A DNA stretch of 16,865 nt from an uncultured Prevotellaceae bacterium (GTDB taxonomy: Bacteria > Bacteroidota > Bacteroidia > Bacteroidales > Bacteroidaceae): positions 1 to 16,865 of the forward strand of contig CAMOSA010000033.1 of assembly GCA_946624335.1 (NCBI GenBank), given 5' to 3'. Positions 1 to 6,846 of the stretch are shown here, piece after piece. The translations under genes and the position numbers were made by a program. Each line of letters starts with the position of its first letter. Position 1 is the stretch's first letter. The notes beneath the pieces were generated by a model. The model had not been told where the DNA came from. It saw nothing but the letters and a program-made list of their open reading frames with translations, and did no database searches.

Positions 1-2010
1 CAGAACCCCTACCTCCCCCTGTGGGAACATGTGCCCGACGGCGAGCCCCGCGTGTTTGATGACCCCGACAACCCCGGCAAGCAGCGCGCCTATATCATTG
101 GCTCGCACGATACCCACTACACCGAATACTGCGGCAATGACGTCCGCATGTGGTCGGCACCCGTAGAGGACCTCACGCAGTGGCGCGACGAGGGACCGAT
201 CTTCACCCACTACGTCGATGGCCGCTGGGACACGATGTACGCCCCCGACCTCGTCGAGGTGACCGACAAGCAGACGGGCAAGCGCACCTACTGGCTCTAT
301 CCCCATTCCCGCGGATGGAGGCGCGTAGGCATGGTCTGCCGTGGCGACCGCCCCGACGGCCCCTTCACGCCCGTCAACCTCACTGAGGACGGCCGTGCCT
401 GCGTAGATGGATCGGTGATAGACTTTGATCCGAGCGTCTTCGTAGAGAACATCATCGACAAGCGCGACCCGGACTTCGCCCAAGGCTTCCGGGCATACGC
501 TTTCTATGGCTTCCAACACTCCACGGCTATCGAGCTCGACCCTCAGAAGATGTTCAGCGTGCGCCCTGGCACTACGCCAATCGACCCGTTCATACCCGCC
601 AGCAGTTCCGACGGCCGACTGCTCGACCGCGAGGGCTCTGTCTACAAGGCTCTCTACGAAGGGCAAAACCCGCTGGACTTCAATTTCTTTGAGGCTTCCA
701 GCATCCGCCAGGTGGGCAACAAGTATGTGATGGTGTTCTCGGGCTATAGCGGCAAGGAATACGGCCTTGGCAACACCAACAGCGCGCTGCGCTACGCCTA
801 CGGCGACACGCCCCTCGGCCCATGGCGCTCCGGCGGAGTGCTGGTGGACAGCCGCGGCGTCGTGCCCGGCGAGGACGGCTCACACCTCGCCACGACCAAT
901 TTCGGCCACAACACCCACGGCTCGCTGCAGCAGATCAACGGGCAGTGGTACGTCTTCTACCATCGTCCGCCCCGCGGCTTTGCCAATGCGCGTCAGGCCA
1001 TGGTGGCGCCCGTGAAGATAGAGTGGGATAAGAAACCTGTGGCCAAAGGCGGACAGGTGCGCATCAGCGGCTACGACCCCTATGCAAAGGATAACACGTG
1101 GACAGCCCGTGCGGCCGACGGCAACGAATATCGCGGCGCCGAGGTGACGAGCGAAGGCTTCCAGATTTTCGGACTGCCGCCCTACGCCTACTACAGCGCC
1201 GGCATCGCCTGCTACGTCGCAGGGCCCGGCTCTAACGAGTGGATGCAGGATCAGCACGATGTATGGAATAATCACATGGACCTCTGCGGCATCAGCAACG
1301 GCGGCATCGTAGGTTTCAAATACTTCGGCTTCGGCGGCTTGGCTAAAGCCACGAAAGGCGTGCCGGCCTTCGAAGGCGCCAAGAAGGGCGACCAGACGCA
1401 CCTCTGTCTCGCCCTCACGCCCGGCGGCCGCGGCGCTTTCAAGATTCGCGTCATGCTCGACGGTCCTTATGCCAACAGCACTTGGAACGGCCGCGAGATA
1501 GGCATCGTAGAGGTGCCGGCCGATGCGCCCAAGGAGATGCGGCTGTTTACGATTCCCGTGCCGGCCGTTGAAGGACTCAGCGGCAAACACGCTATCTACC
1601 TCATTGCCGAAGGCCCCGAGATTCAAGAGCCGCAGAACAACCGCCAGCAGTGGGGCCGACGTCAGCAACCGCAGCGCCCGCAGGGCCTCTTTGACCTCCA
1701 CGGCATAGGCTTCAGCAAGCATGGGCCCATGAGCCAGTCGATAGCGGAGCTCACACGGGTGCCAAAGGTCACTATCTGCATCGACGGACAGCCCCTAGTC
1801 ATCCCTTCCGAGCCCCTCCGCAGCAACAATCTCAACGGCTACACCGCCGTCAACCACTATCAGGTCTATGGCCGTTTCGCCGATGGTGCCAAGCTAACCG
1901 CCACTGCCGACGACCCCGCAGTGAAGATTGAGGTGAGCCCCATCGCTGATGGCCGGGCCACCGTACGTGCCGTCTATCGTGGACAAGAGAAAGTATTCCT
2001 CGTCAACTGA
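1..2010 (+). CDS. Glycoside hydrolase family 43 protein, modular, 5' end missing
   Basis: The reading frame is open to the left edge and starts inside the first blade of a GH43 five-bladed beta-propeller, so the GTG at 31 is probably not the real start and any signal peptide lies outside the window. GH43 landmarks are visible: an N-terminal DGEP with the likely catalytic-base Asp at 37-39, APDL with the pKa-modulating Asp at 247-249, FFEAS with the proton-donor Glu at 691-693, and HNTHGS with a probable active-site His near 907-918. After the propeller, roughly 1130-1720 encodes a beta-sandwich resembling a CBM6 carbohydrate-binding module, with a Gln/Arg/Pro-rich loop near 1620-1685. The last 90 or so residues form an unassigned Ig-like tail. 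The family includes beta-xylosidases and alpha-L-arabinofuranosidases; which linkage is cut cannot be read from sequence. It sits 76 bp before a GPH sugar symporter gene, which fits oligosaccharide use. Family is firm, specificity open. Confidence 0.9.
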   Translation, partial: QNPYLPLWEHVPDGEPRVFDDPDNPGKQRAYIIGSHDTHYTEYCGNDVRMWSAPVEDLTQWRDEGPIFTHYVDGRWDTMYAPDLVEVTDKQTGKRTYWLYPHSRGWRRVGMVCRGDRPDGPFTPVNLTEDGRACVDGSVIDFDPSVFVENIIDKRDPDFAQGFRAYAFYGFQHSTAIELDPQKMFSVRPGTTPIDPFIPASSSDGRLLDREGSVYKALYEGQNPLDFNFFEASSIRQVGNKYVMVFSGYSGKEYGLGNTNSALRYAYGDTPLGPWRSGGVLVDSRGVVPGEDGSHLATTNFGHNTHGSLQQINGQWYVFYHRPPRGFANARQAMVAPVKIEWDKKPVAKGGQVRISGYDPYAKDNTWTARAADGNEYRGAEVTSEGFQIFGLPPYAYYSAGIACYVAGPGSNEWMQDQHDVWNNHMDLCGISNGGIVGFKYFGFGGLAKATKGVPAFEGAKKGDQTHLCLALTPGGRGAFKIRVMLDGPYANSTWNGREIGIVEVPADAPKEMRLFTIPVPAVEGLSGKHAIYLIAEGPEIQEPQNNRQQWGRRQQPQRPQGLFDLHGIGFSKHGPMSQSIAELTRVPKVTICIDGQPLVIPSEPLRSNNLNGYTAVNHYQVYGRFADGAKLTATADDPAVKIEVSPIADGRATVRAVYRGQEKVFLVN

Positions 2011-2018
2011 GGAGCTGC

Positions 2019-2075
2019 CATTTACTATTTACCATTTGCTATTTACCATTTACTTTTTTATCATTTACCACAAAC
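2019..2075. repeat. Heptamer array between GH43 and symporter genes
   Basis: Seven-base units follow one another from 9 bp after the GH43 stop: CATTTAC, TATTTAC, CATTTGC, TATTTAC, CATTTAC, then an 8-base T-rich unit, CATTTAC and CACAAAC. The array fills most of the 76-bp gap and ends 11 bp before the symporter ATG. No Shine-Dalgarno site is visible. The units differ from the arrays at the other boundaries, although the CATT start is shared with the lpxB array. Confidence 0.85.
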
Positions 2076-2086
2076 CAAACGTTAAT

Positions 2087-3481
2087 ATGTCGATGTCTCA
2101 ACCTTCAACCGCTTCCACCGGCCGTCTTGGCTGGCTCACTCGCATCGGTTTCGGTTCTGGCGACTTAGCCCAGAACCTGATTTACCAGACGGTATGTATG
2201 TACCTGCTGTTCTATTACACGAATATCTTCGGTCTCGATGCTGCCGACGCAGCGTTGATGTTCCTCATCGTCCGTTTGGTCGACGTGCTGTGGGATCCTG
2301 TCGTCGGCACCTTCGTTGACAAGCACAATCCCCGTTGGGGCAAATACCGCTCGTACCTTGTCCTTGCCGGCATCCCGCTGACGGGCCTAGCCATCCTCTG
2401 CTTCTGGAACGGCTTCTCCGGTTCGTTGCTCTATGCCTACGTGACCTACGTCGGTCTGTCGATGTGCTATACCTTGGTCAACGTGCCTTACGGTGCCCTT
2501 AACTCATCGCTTTCCCGCGACACCGACGAGATCACCATCCTCACCTCCACGCGTATGTTCATGGCCAACTGCGGCGGTCTGGCTGTCTCGGCGGGCATCC
2601 CCATCCTGGTCGCCGTGCTTGCGGGCAGTGACACGCTGCCCTTAGAGATGGCGCTGTTCATGGGGCTCGGCTCGCTGCCGTCGTTCATCTTCATGCCCTT
2701 AGTGCCGGCCATCAAACGTCTCGTGGGCAAGAAACGTATGTTCTACCTCTTCCTCACCGTGGCCATCGTCGGCATGGCCATGCTCTATGCCATCAGCAAG
2801 CTTGGCAATATGCGTGAGCACATGACGCTGATCTATATTGCACAGTTCGTCAAGTCCACAGGCGTCATCGTCGCTACGGGCTATATGTGGGCGCTCATCC
2901 CCGAGGTCATCACGTTTGGCGAGTTGCAGACGGGCCGTCGCATCGCAGGCATCGTCAATGCGCTGACGGGCATTTTCTACAAGGCCGGCATGGCGTTGGG
3001 CGGTGTCATCCCTGGTTTCGTACTGGCTTACACGGCTTATGTCCCAGCTCCCGAGGAGGCGAGCACGCTGCCTCGTGATGCCCATGCGTGGTTCCTGACG
3101 ATGACCATCTTTGCCCTGGTCGGGCTGGTGCTGCTGCTGTTCTGCTTCAGCCAGTGCCGTGAGCGCGTCGTCATGGATGCCGAGGCTTCTGCCGACGTCC
3201 GTGTCAGCGACCTCTGGCAAGAGTTCCGCCGCAATCGTCCCTTGCGCGTCGTCGCCTTTTTCTTCATCACCGCTTTTGCCATGATGTCCGTCGGCAACGC
3301 TGCGGGCGCCTACTATATGAACGATCTCGAGCAACAGACACCGCTGGCTCAGGAAGGCATCCTATGGCTCGTCTGCGTCATACCCGCCTTGCTCCTCTGC
3401 CTCGCCATGTGGATTATCTCGAAGTACGAGCTCACGGACGAACGTATGGATGAGATCAATGCTCAGCTAACCAACCGATAA
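2087..3481 (+). CDS. GPH-family cation:sugar symporter with permuted membrane segments
   Basis: 464-aa membrane protein of the glycoside-pentoside-hexuronide:cation symporter family (MelB/XynP type), expected to import oligosaccharides released by the flanking GH43 enzymes. The frame is open back to 1949, but that part is GH43 tail plus repeat; the ATG at 2087 precedes the normal family N-terminus. TM2 carries the cation-site pattern RLVDVLWDP with D66 and D70, matching the MelB Asp pair, followed by RWGKYRSY. About 12 hydrophobic segments are present, near the usual family length. The order is unusual: after TM5 (about 162-181) the protein goes straight to segments resembling TM8-TM11 (about 187-316, including GELQTGRR), then to those resembling TM6, the central cytoplasmic loop and TM7 (about 335-410, with CRERV and NRPL), and ends in a normal TM12 (about 423-464). 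Family is firm; the permutation rests on recalled family consensus. Confidence 0.93.
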   Translation: MSMSQPSTASTGRLGWLTRIGFGSGDLAQNLIYQTVCMYLLFYYTNIFGLDAADAALMFLIVRLVDVLWDPVVGTFVDKHNPRWGKYRSYLVLAGIPLTGLAILCFWNGFSGSLLYAYVTYVGLSMCYTLVNVPYGALNSSLSRDTDEITILTSTRMFMANCGGLAVSAGIPILVAVLAGSDTLPLEMALFMGLGSLPSFIFMPLVPAIKRLVGKKRMFYLFLTVAIVGMAMLYAISKLGNMREHMTLIYIAQFVKSTGVIVATGYMWALIPEVITFGELQTGRRIAGIVNALTGIFYKAGMALGGVIPGFVLAYTAYVPAPEEASTLPRDAHAWFLTMTIFALVGLVLLLFCFSQCRERVVMDAEASADVRVSDLWQEFRRNRPLRVVAFFFITAFAMMSVGNAAGAYYMNDLEQQTPLAQEGILWLVCVIPALLLCLAMWIISKYELTDERMDEINAQLTNR

Positions 3482-3511
3482 CTCTTAACCCCTTTATAAA
3501 CTACACGCATC

Positions 3512-4495
3512 ATGCCTTACATTTTCCCTTCCGACTTCATGGCTGACCCCTCAGTGCACGTCTTCGGCCATCGCCTGTTCATCTATCCCTCGCACGACCG
3601 TGACGCGGGCATCCCCGAGAACGACAACGGCGACCATTTCGACATGGTCGACTACCACGTCCTCTCGACCGACGACATCGAAGCCGTCATGCGTGGTGAA
3701 GCGTCCCTGTGCGACCATGGTGTCGCCCTCTCCGTCGGCGACATCCCTTGGGCTGGCCGCCAGCTGTGGGACTGCGACGTCCAGCAAGGCCCCGACGGTC
3801 GCTACTACCTGTACTTCCCGCTGAAGGACCGCAACGATATCTTCCGTTTCGGCGTCGCCATCGCCGACCGCCCCGAGGGTCCGTTCATCCCGCAGCCCGC
3901 GCCTATGTTGGGCAGCTACTCCATTGATGTCGCCGTCTTCCGCGATGACGACGGGCAGTACTACTTCTATTTCGGTGGCATCTGGGGAGGCCAGTTGCAA
4001 CGCTATCGTGACAACAAGGCGCTGGAGTCGGCCTACCTGCCTTCAGGCTCCGAACCAGCCCTGCCCAGTCGCGTGGCCCGTCTGCGTGACGATATGCTGG
4101 AGTTCGCCGAGGCTCCGCGGCCCGTCATCATCGTCGGCGATGATGGCCAGCCGTTGCGGGCCGACGACCCTCACCGTTTCTTTGAGGCTTCGTGGATGCA
4201 CAAGTACAACGGCACTTACTATTTCTCCTACTCCACGGGTGACAGCCATCTGCTGTGCTACGCCACAGGCGACAACCCCTACGGCCCGTTCCGTTTCCGC
4301 GGTGTGCTGCTCACTCCTGTCGTGGGTTGGACGACGCACCACAGTATCGTCTGTTTCCGTGGCCGCTGGTATCTCTTCTATCACGACAGCGTGCCCAGTG
4401 GCGGCCGCACATGGCTGCGCTCACTCAAGGTCGCTGAGCTAACTTACAACCCAGACGGCACGATTGTGACCATCGATGGCGGCGCCAAAGAGTGA
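3512..4495 (+). CDS. Glycoside hydrolase family 43 protein, single-domain, probably cytoplasmic
   Basis: 327 aa, one GH43 beta-propeller and nothing else. Visible active-site landmarks are MADPSV with the catalytic-base candidate Asp12, SIDVAVF with the pKa-modulating candidate Asp139, RFFEASW with the proton-donor candidate Glu225, and the His276-His277 pair before a strand ending LFYHDS. The second half of each blade shows the usual Tyr/Phe-rich strands (YYLYF, YYFYFG, YYFSYS). There is no signal peptide, so it should act in the cytoplasm on what the upstream symporter imports. The ATG is 30 bp after the symporter stop, with no promoter or repeat in the gap, so co-transcription is likely. 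Family members are mostly beta-xylosidases or alpha-L-arabinofuranosidases; the choice cannot be made here. The gene ends 364 bp from the convergent ksgA. Confidence 0.92.
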   Translation: MPYIFPSDFMADPSVHVFGHRLFIYPSHDRDAGIPENDNGDHFDMVDYHVLSTDDIEAVMRGEASLCDHGVALSVGDIPWAGRQLWDCDVQQGPDGRYYLYFPLKDRNDIFRFGVAIADRPEGPFIPQPAPMLGSYSIDVAVFRDDDGQYYFYFGGIWGGQLQRYRDNKALESAYLPSGSEPALPSRVARLRDDMLEFAEAPRPVIIVGDDGQPLRADDPHRFFEASWMHKYNGTYYFSYSTGDSHLLCYATGDNPYGPFRFRGVLLTPVVGWTTHHSIVCFRGRWYLFYHDSVPSGGRTWLRSLKVAELTYNPDGTIVTIDGGAKE

Positions 4496-4613
4496 TTTAT
4501 ACACCTTTTCACACGATAATGTAGCTGTAGTGCCGTATCTTCTCAAGGCTAATCGCCCATAAGAAGCGCAATAAGTAAGCCGTGTGACACCTAAAAGTAG
4601 TGCTGGGATGAAG

Positions 4614-4687
4614 GTCCAGTCCTTAAGGTCTGAAGGACTCAATCTTAAGACCCGAAGAACCTGTCGTTAAGGCCTTAAGGACTGGAC
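4614..4687. other. 15-bp inverted repeat in the gap between convergent genes
   Basis: The gene-free stretch 4496-4858 separates the GH43 gene from the convergent ksgA. In it, GTCCAGTCCTTAAGG at 4614-4628 is the exact reverse complement of 4673-4687, with a 44-base spacer. Nested within are an 8-of-9 stem (4627-4635 with 4644-4652) and a 12-bp palindrome TTAAGGCCTTAA at 4667-4678. No T tract follows, so it does not look like a simple terminator. The first part of the gap, 4496-4600, shows nothing I can assign. The TTAAG core recurs through 4620-4790, suggesting a decayed part of the array that begins at 4768. Confidence 0.7.
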
Positions 4688-4733
4688 GTTGAGACGCTTT
4701 CGTATAGCAAGCATTCAGGGAGTGTCTTAAGGG

Positions 4734-4761
4734 CTTAATGAGTGAGCTCTTAAGTTTTTTT
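4734..4761 (+). terminator. Probable rho-independent terminator of the GH43-symporter-GH43 operon
   Basis: CTTAA (4734-4738) pairs with TTAAG (4750-4754), and GAG (4740-4742) with CTC (4747-4749), with T4739 bulged and a TGAG loop. Seven T residues follow at 4755-4761. The hairpin is AT-rich and weak, and it lies about 240 bp after the GH43 stop. It is the only stem plus T tract I see in this gap. Confidence 0.4.
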
Positions 4762-4767
4762 GTTACC

Positions 4768-4899
4768 CCCTTAAGGTCTTCGCCGATAACCCTTAGGGCT
4801 TTTGCCGTTAACCCTTAAGGCCTTTGGCGATAACCCTTAGGGCTTTTGCCGTTAACCCTTAGGGCTTTTGCAGCCAACCCTTAAGGCTGTTGGTCAGGT
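4768..4899. repeat. Six tandem 22-bp units running into the 3' end of ksgA
   Basis: Units start at 4768, 4790, 4812, 4834, 4856 and 4878. Each begins CCCTTAAGG or CCCTTAGGG and most end in a GCCG/GGCG-type step plus TTAA or ATAA. Units 2 and 4 are identical. Units 1, 3 and 6 have the AAGG form; 2, 4 and 5 have AGGG. The ksgA stop codon (4859-4861) lies in unit 5, so units 5-6 encode roughly the last 8-12 residues of KsgA. Unit 6 is the most diverged. Confidence 0.85.
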
Positions 4900-5686
4900 C
4901 GACGAACTGTTCGAGGGTGAGTTGTTCGGGTCGCAGGTTGAAAAGCGGGTCGGCAAGGAAGGATGCGAAATCATCGGTGGTAAGTGAGCCTGCCGCCGTC
5001 TGTGCGAGCTCGTTGAGGAGCGGCCGTATGTTGTTCCGGAGCGTCTTGCGACGCTGGTTGAAGGTCGTCTTCACCAATCGGCGGAAGAGTGTCTCGTCGC
5101 ATCCGAGGGAATGGGTGTCGTTGCGTGTGAGACGGATGACGGCAGAACGTACCTTGGGCGGCGGGTTGAAGACACCGGGCTCGACGGTGAAGAGGTACTC
5201 GGGCGTGTACCAGGCCTGTATGAGTACGGAGAGTATCCCGTAGGCTTTCGTGCCGGGACGGGCACAGATGCGGTCGGCCACCTCCTTCTGGATCATGCCT
5301 GTACAACAGGGAATCATATCCTTGTTGTCGAGCATCTTAAAGAAGATCTGCGAGGAGATATTGTAGGGATAGTTGCCGGTGAGCACGAACGGTTGTCCGT
5401 CGAAGGTGCGTTCGAGGTGCATCTTCAGGAAGTCGTCCTCGATGATGTTATCCTCCATCTGCGGCCATGTGCGTCGGAGATATTCCACCGACTCGAAGTC
5501 CAGCTCCACGACCTTCAGCGTTCTCGCCTTCTGCATGAGGAACTGAGTCATGACGCCCATGCCGGGTCCTACCTCAAGCACGGGCAGCTCGGGACAGGCG
5601 TCGACGGTGTCTGCGATGCGTCGTGCGACGTCCAAATCCGTTAAGAAGTGTTGTCCGAGGAACTTTTTTGGCCTAACAGTGCGCAT
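4859..5686 (-). CDS. rsmA (ksgA): 16S rRNA (adenine1518-N6/adenine1519-N6)-dimethyltransferase
   Basis: 275 aa. Uses S-adenosylmethionine to dimethylate two adjacent adenines in the 3' terminal helix of 16S rRNA, a late step in 30S subunit assembly. The N-terminus MRTVRPKKFLGQHFL is characteristic of the family. A Rossmann-fold SAM site is visible: motif I LEVGPGMG at about 37-44, acidic Glu61 in VVELD, and an acidic EDDF stretch at 83-86. The catalytic GNYPYNISSQIFF lies at about 104-116, with the NYPY at 105-108. Length is normal. The gene is convergent to the GH43 gene and divergent from the YbhN-like gene, sharing a short promoter region with it. Odd point: the last 8 or so residues (LKGWLQKP) are encoded by the 22-bp repeat array, so this C-terminus was probably set by repeat expansion and is unlikely to be conserved. 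Confidence 0.97.
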   Translation of the reverse strand: MRTVRPKKFLGQHFLTDLDVARRIADTVDACPELPVLEVGPGMGVMTQFLMQKARTLKVVELDFESVEYLRRTWPQMEDNIIEDDFLKMHLERTFDGQPFVLTGNYPYNISSQIFFKMLDNKDMIPCCTGMIQKEVADRICARPGTKAYGILSVLIQAWYTPEYLFTVEPGVFNPPPKVRSAVIRLTRNDTHSLGCDETLFRRLVKTTFNQRRKTLRNNIRPLLNELAQTAAGSLTTDDFASFLADPLFNLRPEQLTLEQFVDLTNSLKGWLQKP

Positions 5687-5703
5687 TGTCGGGAAGATTT
5701 ATG

Positions 5704-5711
5704 TATTTTTG
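5704..5711 (+). promoter_or_regulatory. Candidate Bacteroidales -7 element for the YbhN-like gene
   Basis: Reads TATTTTTG on the plus strand, matching TAnnTTTG, about 45 bp before the likely TTG start. It forms the left half of an inverted repeat TTTGC-GCT-GCAAA (5708-5720), whose right half belongs to the opposing ksgA element. A TTG at 5686-5688 is closer than the usual -33 spacing, so only the -7 box is supported. Confidence 0.5.
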
Positions 5712-5716
5712 CGCTG

Positions 5717-5724
5717 CAAAGATA
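5717..5724 (-). promoter_or_regulatory. Candidate Bacteroidales -7 element for ksgA
   Basis: On the minus strand this reads TATCTTTG, an exact match to the Bacteroidetes primary-sigma -7 consensus TAnnTTTG. It would place the transcript start about 25 bp before the ksgA ATG. I see no convincing -33 TTTG at the usual spacing, so the call rests on the -7 box and position. Confidence 0.5.
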
Positions 5725-5755
5725 GCTAAAATAGCAAATAAAGTGGCATAAAAGG

Positions 5756-6772
5756 TTGAAAAAGTTACGTTCGATAGTCAAAATAGGTCTGCCAATGGCC
5801 TTGGGTGGCGGCATCCTGTGGTGGATGTACCGTGGCTTCGACTGGCCTTCGCTTCGCTTGGCCTTCACGAGTGGTGTGGATTGGACCTGGATGTGGCTGT
5901 CGTTCCCCTTCGGCATCCTGGCACAGGTGTTCCGTGCGCTGCGGTGGCGTCAGTCACTGCTGCCGTTGGACGAGCATCCCCGTGTGTCGACGTGCATCCA
6001 TGCGGTCTTCCTGAGCTATGCCAGTTCGCTGGTGGTGCCCCGTTCGGGCGAGGTGCTGCGTTGCGGTGTCCTGAAGCGCTACGACGGCGTCAGCTTCACG
6101 CGTGGCGTCGGCACCGTGGTGACGGAGCGCGTGGTGGACATCGTCATCATCGCGCTGATGTCCGCCGTGGTCTTTGTGCTGCAAGTGCCTGTCTTCATGG
6201 ACTTCTTTGCTCATACAGGCGTCTCGGCGAGTGCCCTCGTTGGGCGTTTCACGGCTACCGGCTGGTTGGTGACGCTCTTGTCGGGCGTATTGGTCATCGC
6301 CACGGGTGTCTTGCTGCTTCGCCGCTATGAGCTGTTCCGGCGTACGCGTTCTGCGGTCAGCGACCTGAAAGATGGCCTGCTGAGCATCCGCCACATCGAT
6401 GGCAAGGGCGCCTTCCTCTTCAATAGCGTTGCCATCTGGGTTTGCTATTTCCTGCATTTCTACCTGGCCTTCTTCTGTTTCGGCTACACGGCCGACTTGG
6501 GCGTCGAGGTGGCCTTGGTGGCTTTCGTGGTAGGCACGTTTGCCGTGTTGGTGCCGACGCCTAACGGTGCTGGCCCCTGGCATTTCGCCGTGAAGACGGT
6601 CCTGATGCTCTATGGTGTCAACGGCAACGACGGCGCCCTCTTCGCCCTGATTGTACATACGGTGCAGACGCTCCTCGTGGCTGCTCTCGGTCTCTACGCT
6701 GTCGGAGCCCTGGCTATTACGAAACCCTCAACCCTCAACGATACCCCCTCAACCCTCAACCCTAAGCGATAA
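5756..6772 (+). CDS. YbhN/UPF0104-type membrane protein (lysylphosphatidylglycerol synthase TM-domain family)
   Basis: 338-aa integral membrane protein with about eight hydrophobic segments, matching the flippase-like TM domain of MprF-type lysylphosphatidylglycerol synthases without the soluble synthase domain. Supporting pieces are the Arg-rich AQVFRALRWR after the second segment, the SLVVPRSGEVLRCGVLKRYDGVSF stretch split over residues about 84-107, TERVVDIVIIAL, and the late LVPTPNGAGPWHFAV motif near 265-280. Its substrate is unknown; lipid or isoprenoid-linked transport is family inference. The start is a TTG at 5756, giving the usual MKKL... N-terminus; the first in-frame ATG (5795) would cut into the first hydrophobic segment. 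Residues 323-338 (Lys, Pro, Ser, Thr, Leu, Asn-rich) are encoded entirely by the repeat array that then fills the gap to pepD, so this tail is probably not functional sequence. Confidence 0.85.
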   Translation: MKKLRSIVKIGLPMALGGGILWWMYRGFDWPSLRLAFTSGVDWTWMWLSFPFGILAQVFRALRWRQSLLPLDEHPRVSTCIHAVFLSYASSLVVPRSGEVLRCGVLKRYDGVSFTRGVGTVVTERVVDIVIIALMSAVVFVLQVPVFMDFFAHTGVSASALVGRFTATGWLVTLLSGVLVIATGVLLLRRYELFRRTRSAVSDLKDGLLSIRHIDGKGAFLFNSVAIWVCYFLHFYLAFFCFGYTADLGVEVALVAFVVGTFAVLVPTPNGAGPWHFAVKTVLMLYGVNGNDGALFALIVHTVQTLLVAALGLYAVGALAITKPSTLNDTPSTLNPKR

Positions 6773-6841
6773 ACCCTCAACCCTCAACGATAACCCCTCA
6801 ACGATACCCCCTCAACGATAAACCCTAAACCATAAACGATA
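6722..6841. repeat. CCCTCAACGATA-type repeat array across the YbhN stop codon to pepD
   Basis: Built from CCCTCA and CCCTCAACGATA modules, mostly in 7-, 13- and 14-base steps, decaying at the right to CCCTAAACCATAAACGATA. It starts in the last 16 codons of the YbhN-like gene, spans its stop (6770-6772), and ends 5 bp before the pepD ATG. The whole 74-bp intergenic gap is essentially repeat, leaving no room for a separate promoter. Confidence 0.88.
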
Positions 6842-6846
6842 AAACT

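Noticed and set aside
1949..2086. N-terminal extension of the symporter by 46 residues
   Set aside because: The extension overlaps the GH43 coding region and translates the heptamer array; the family N-terminus begins right after the ATG at 2087.
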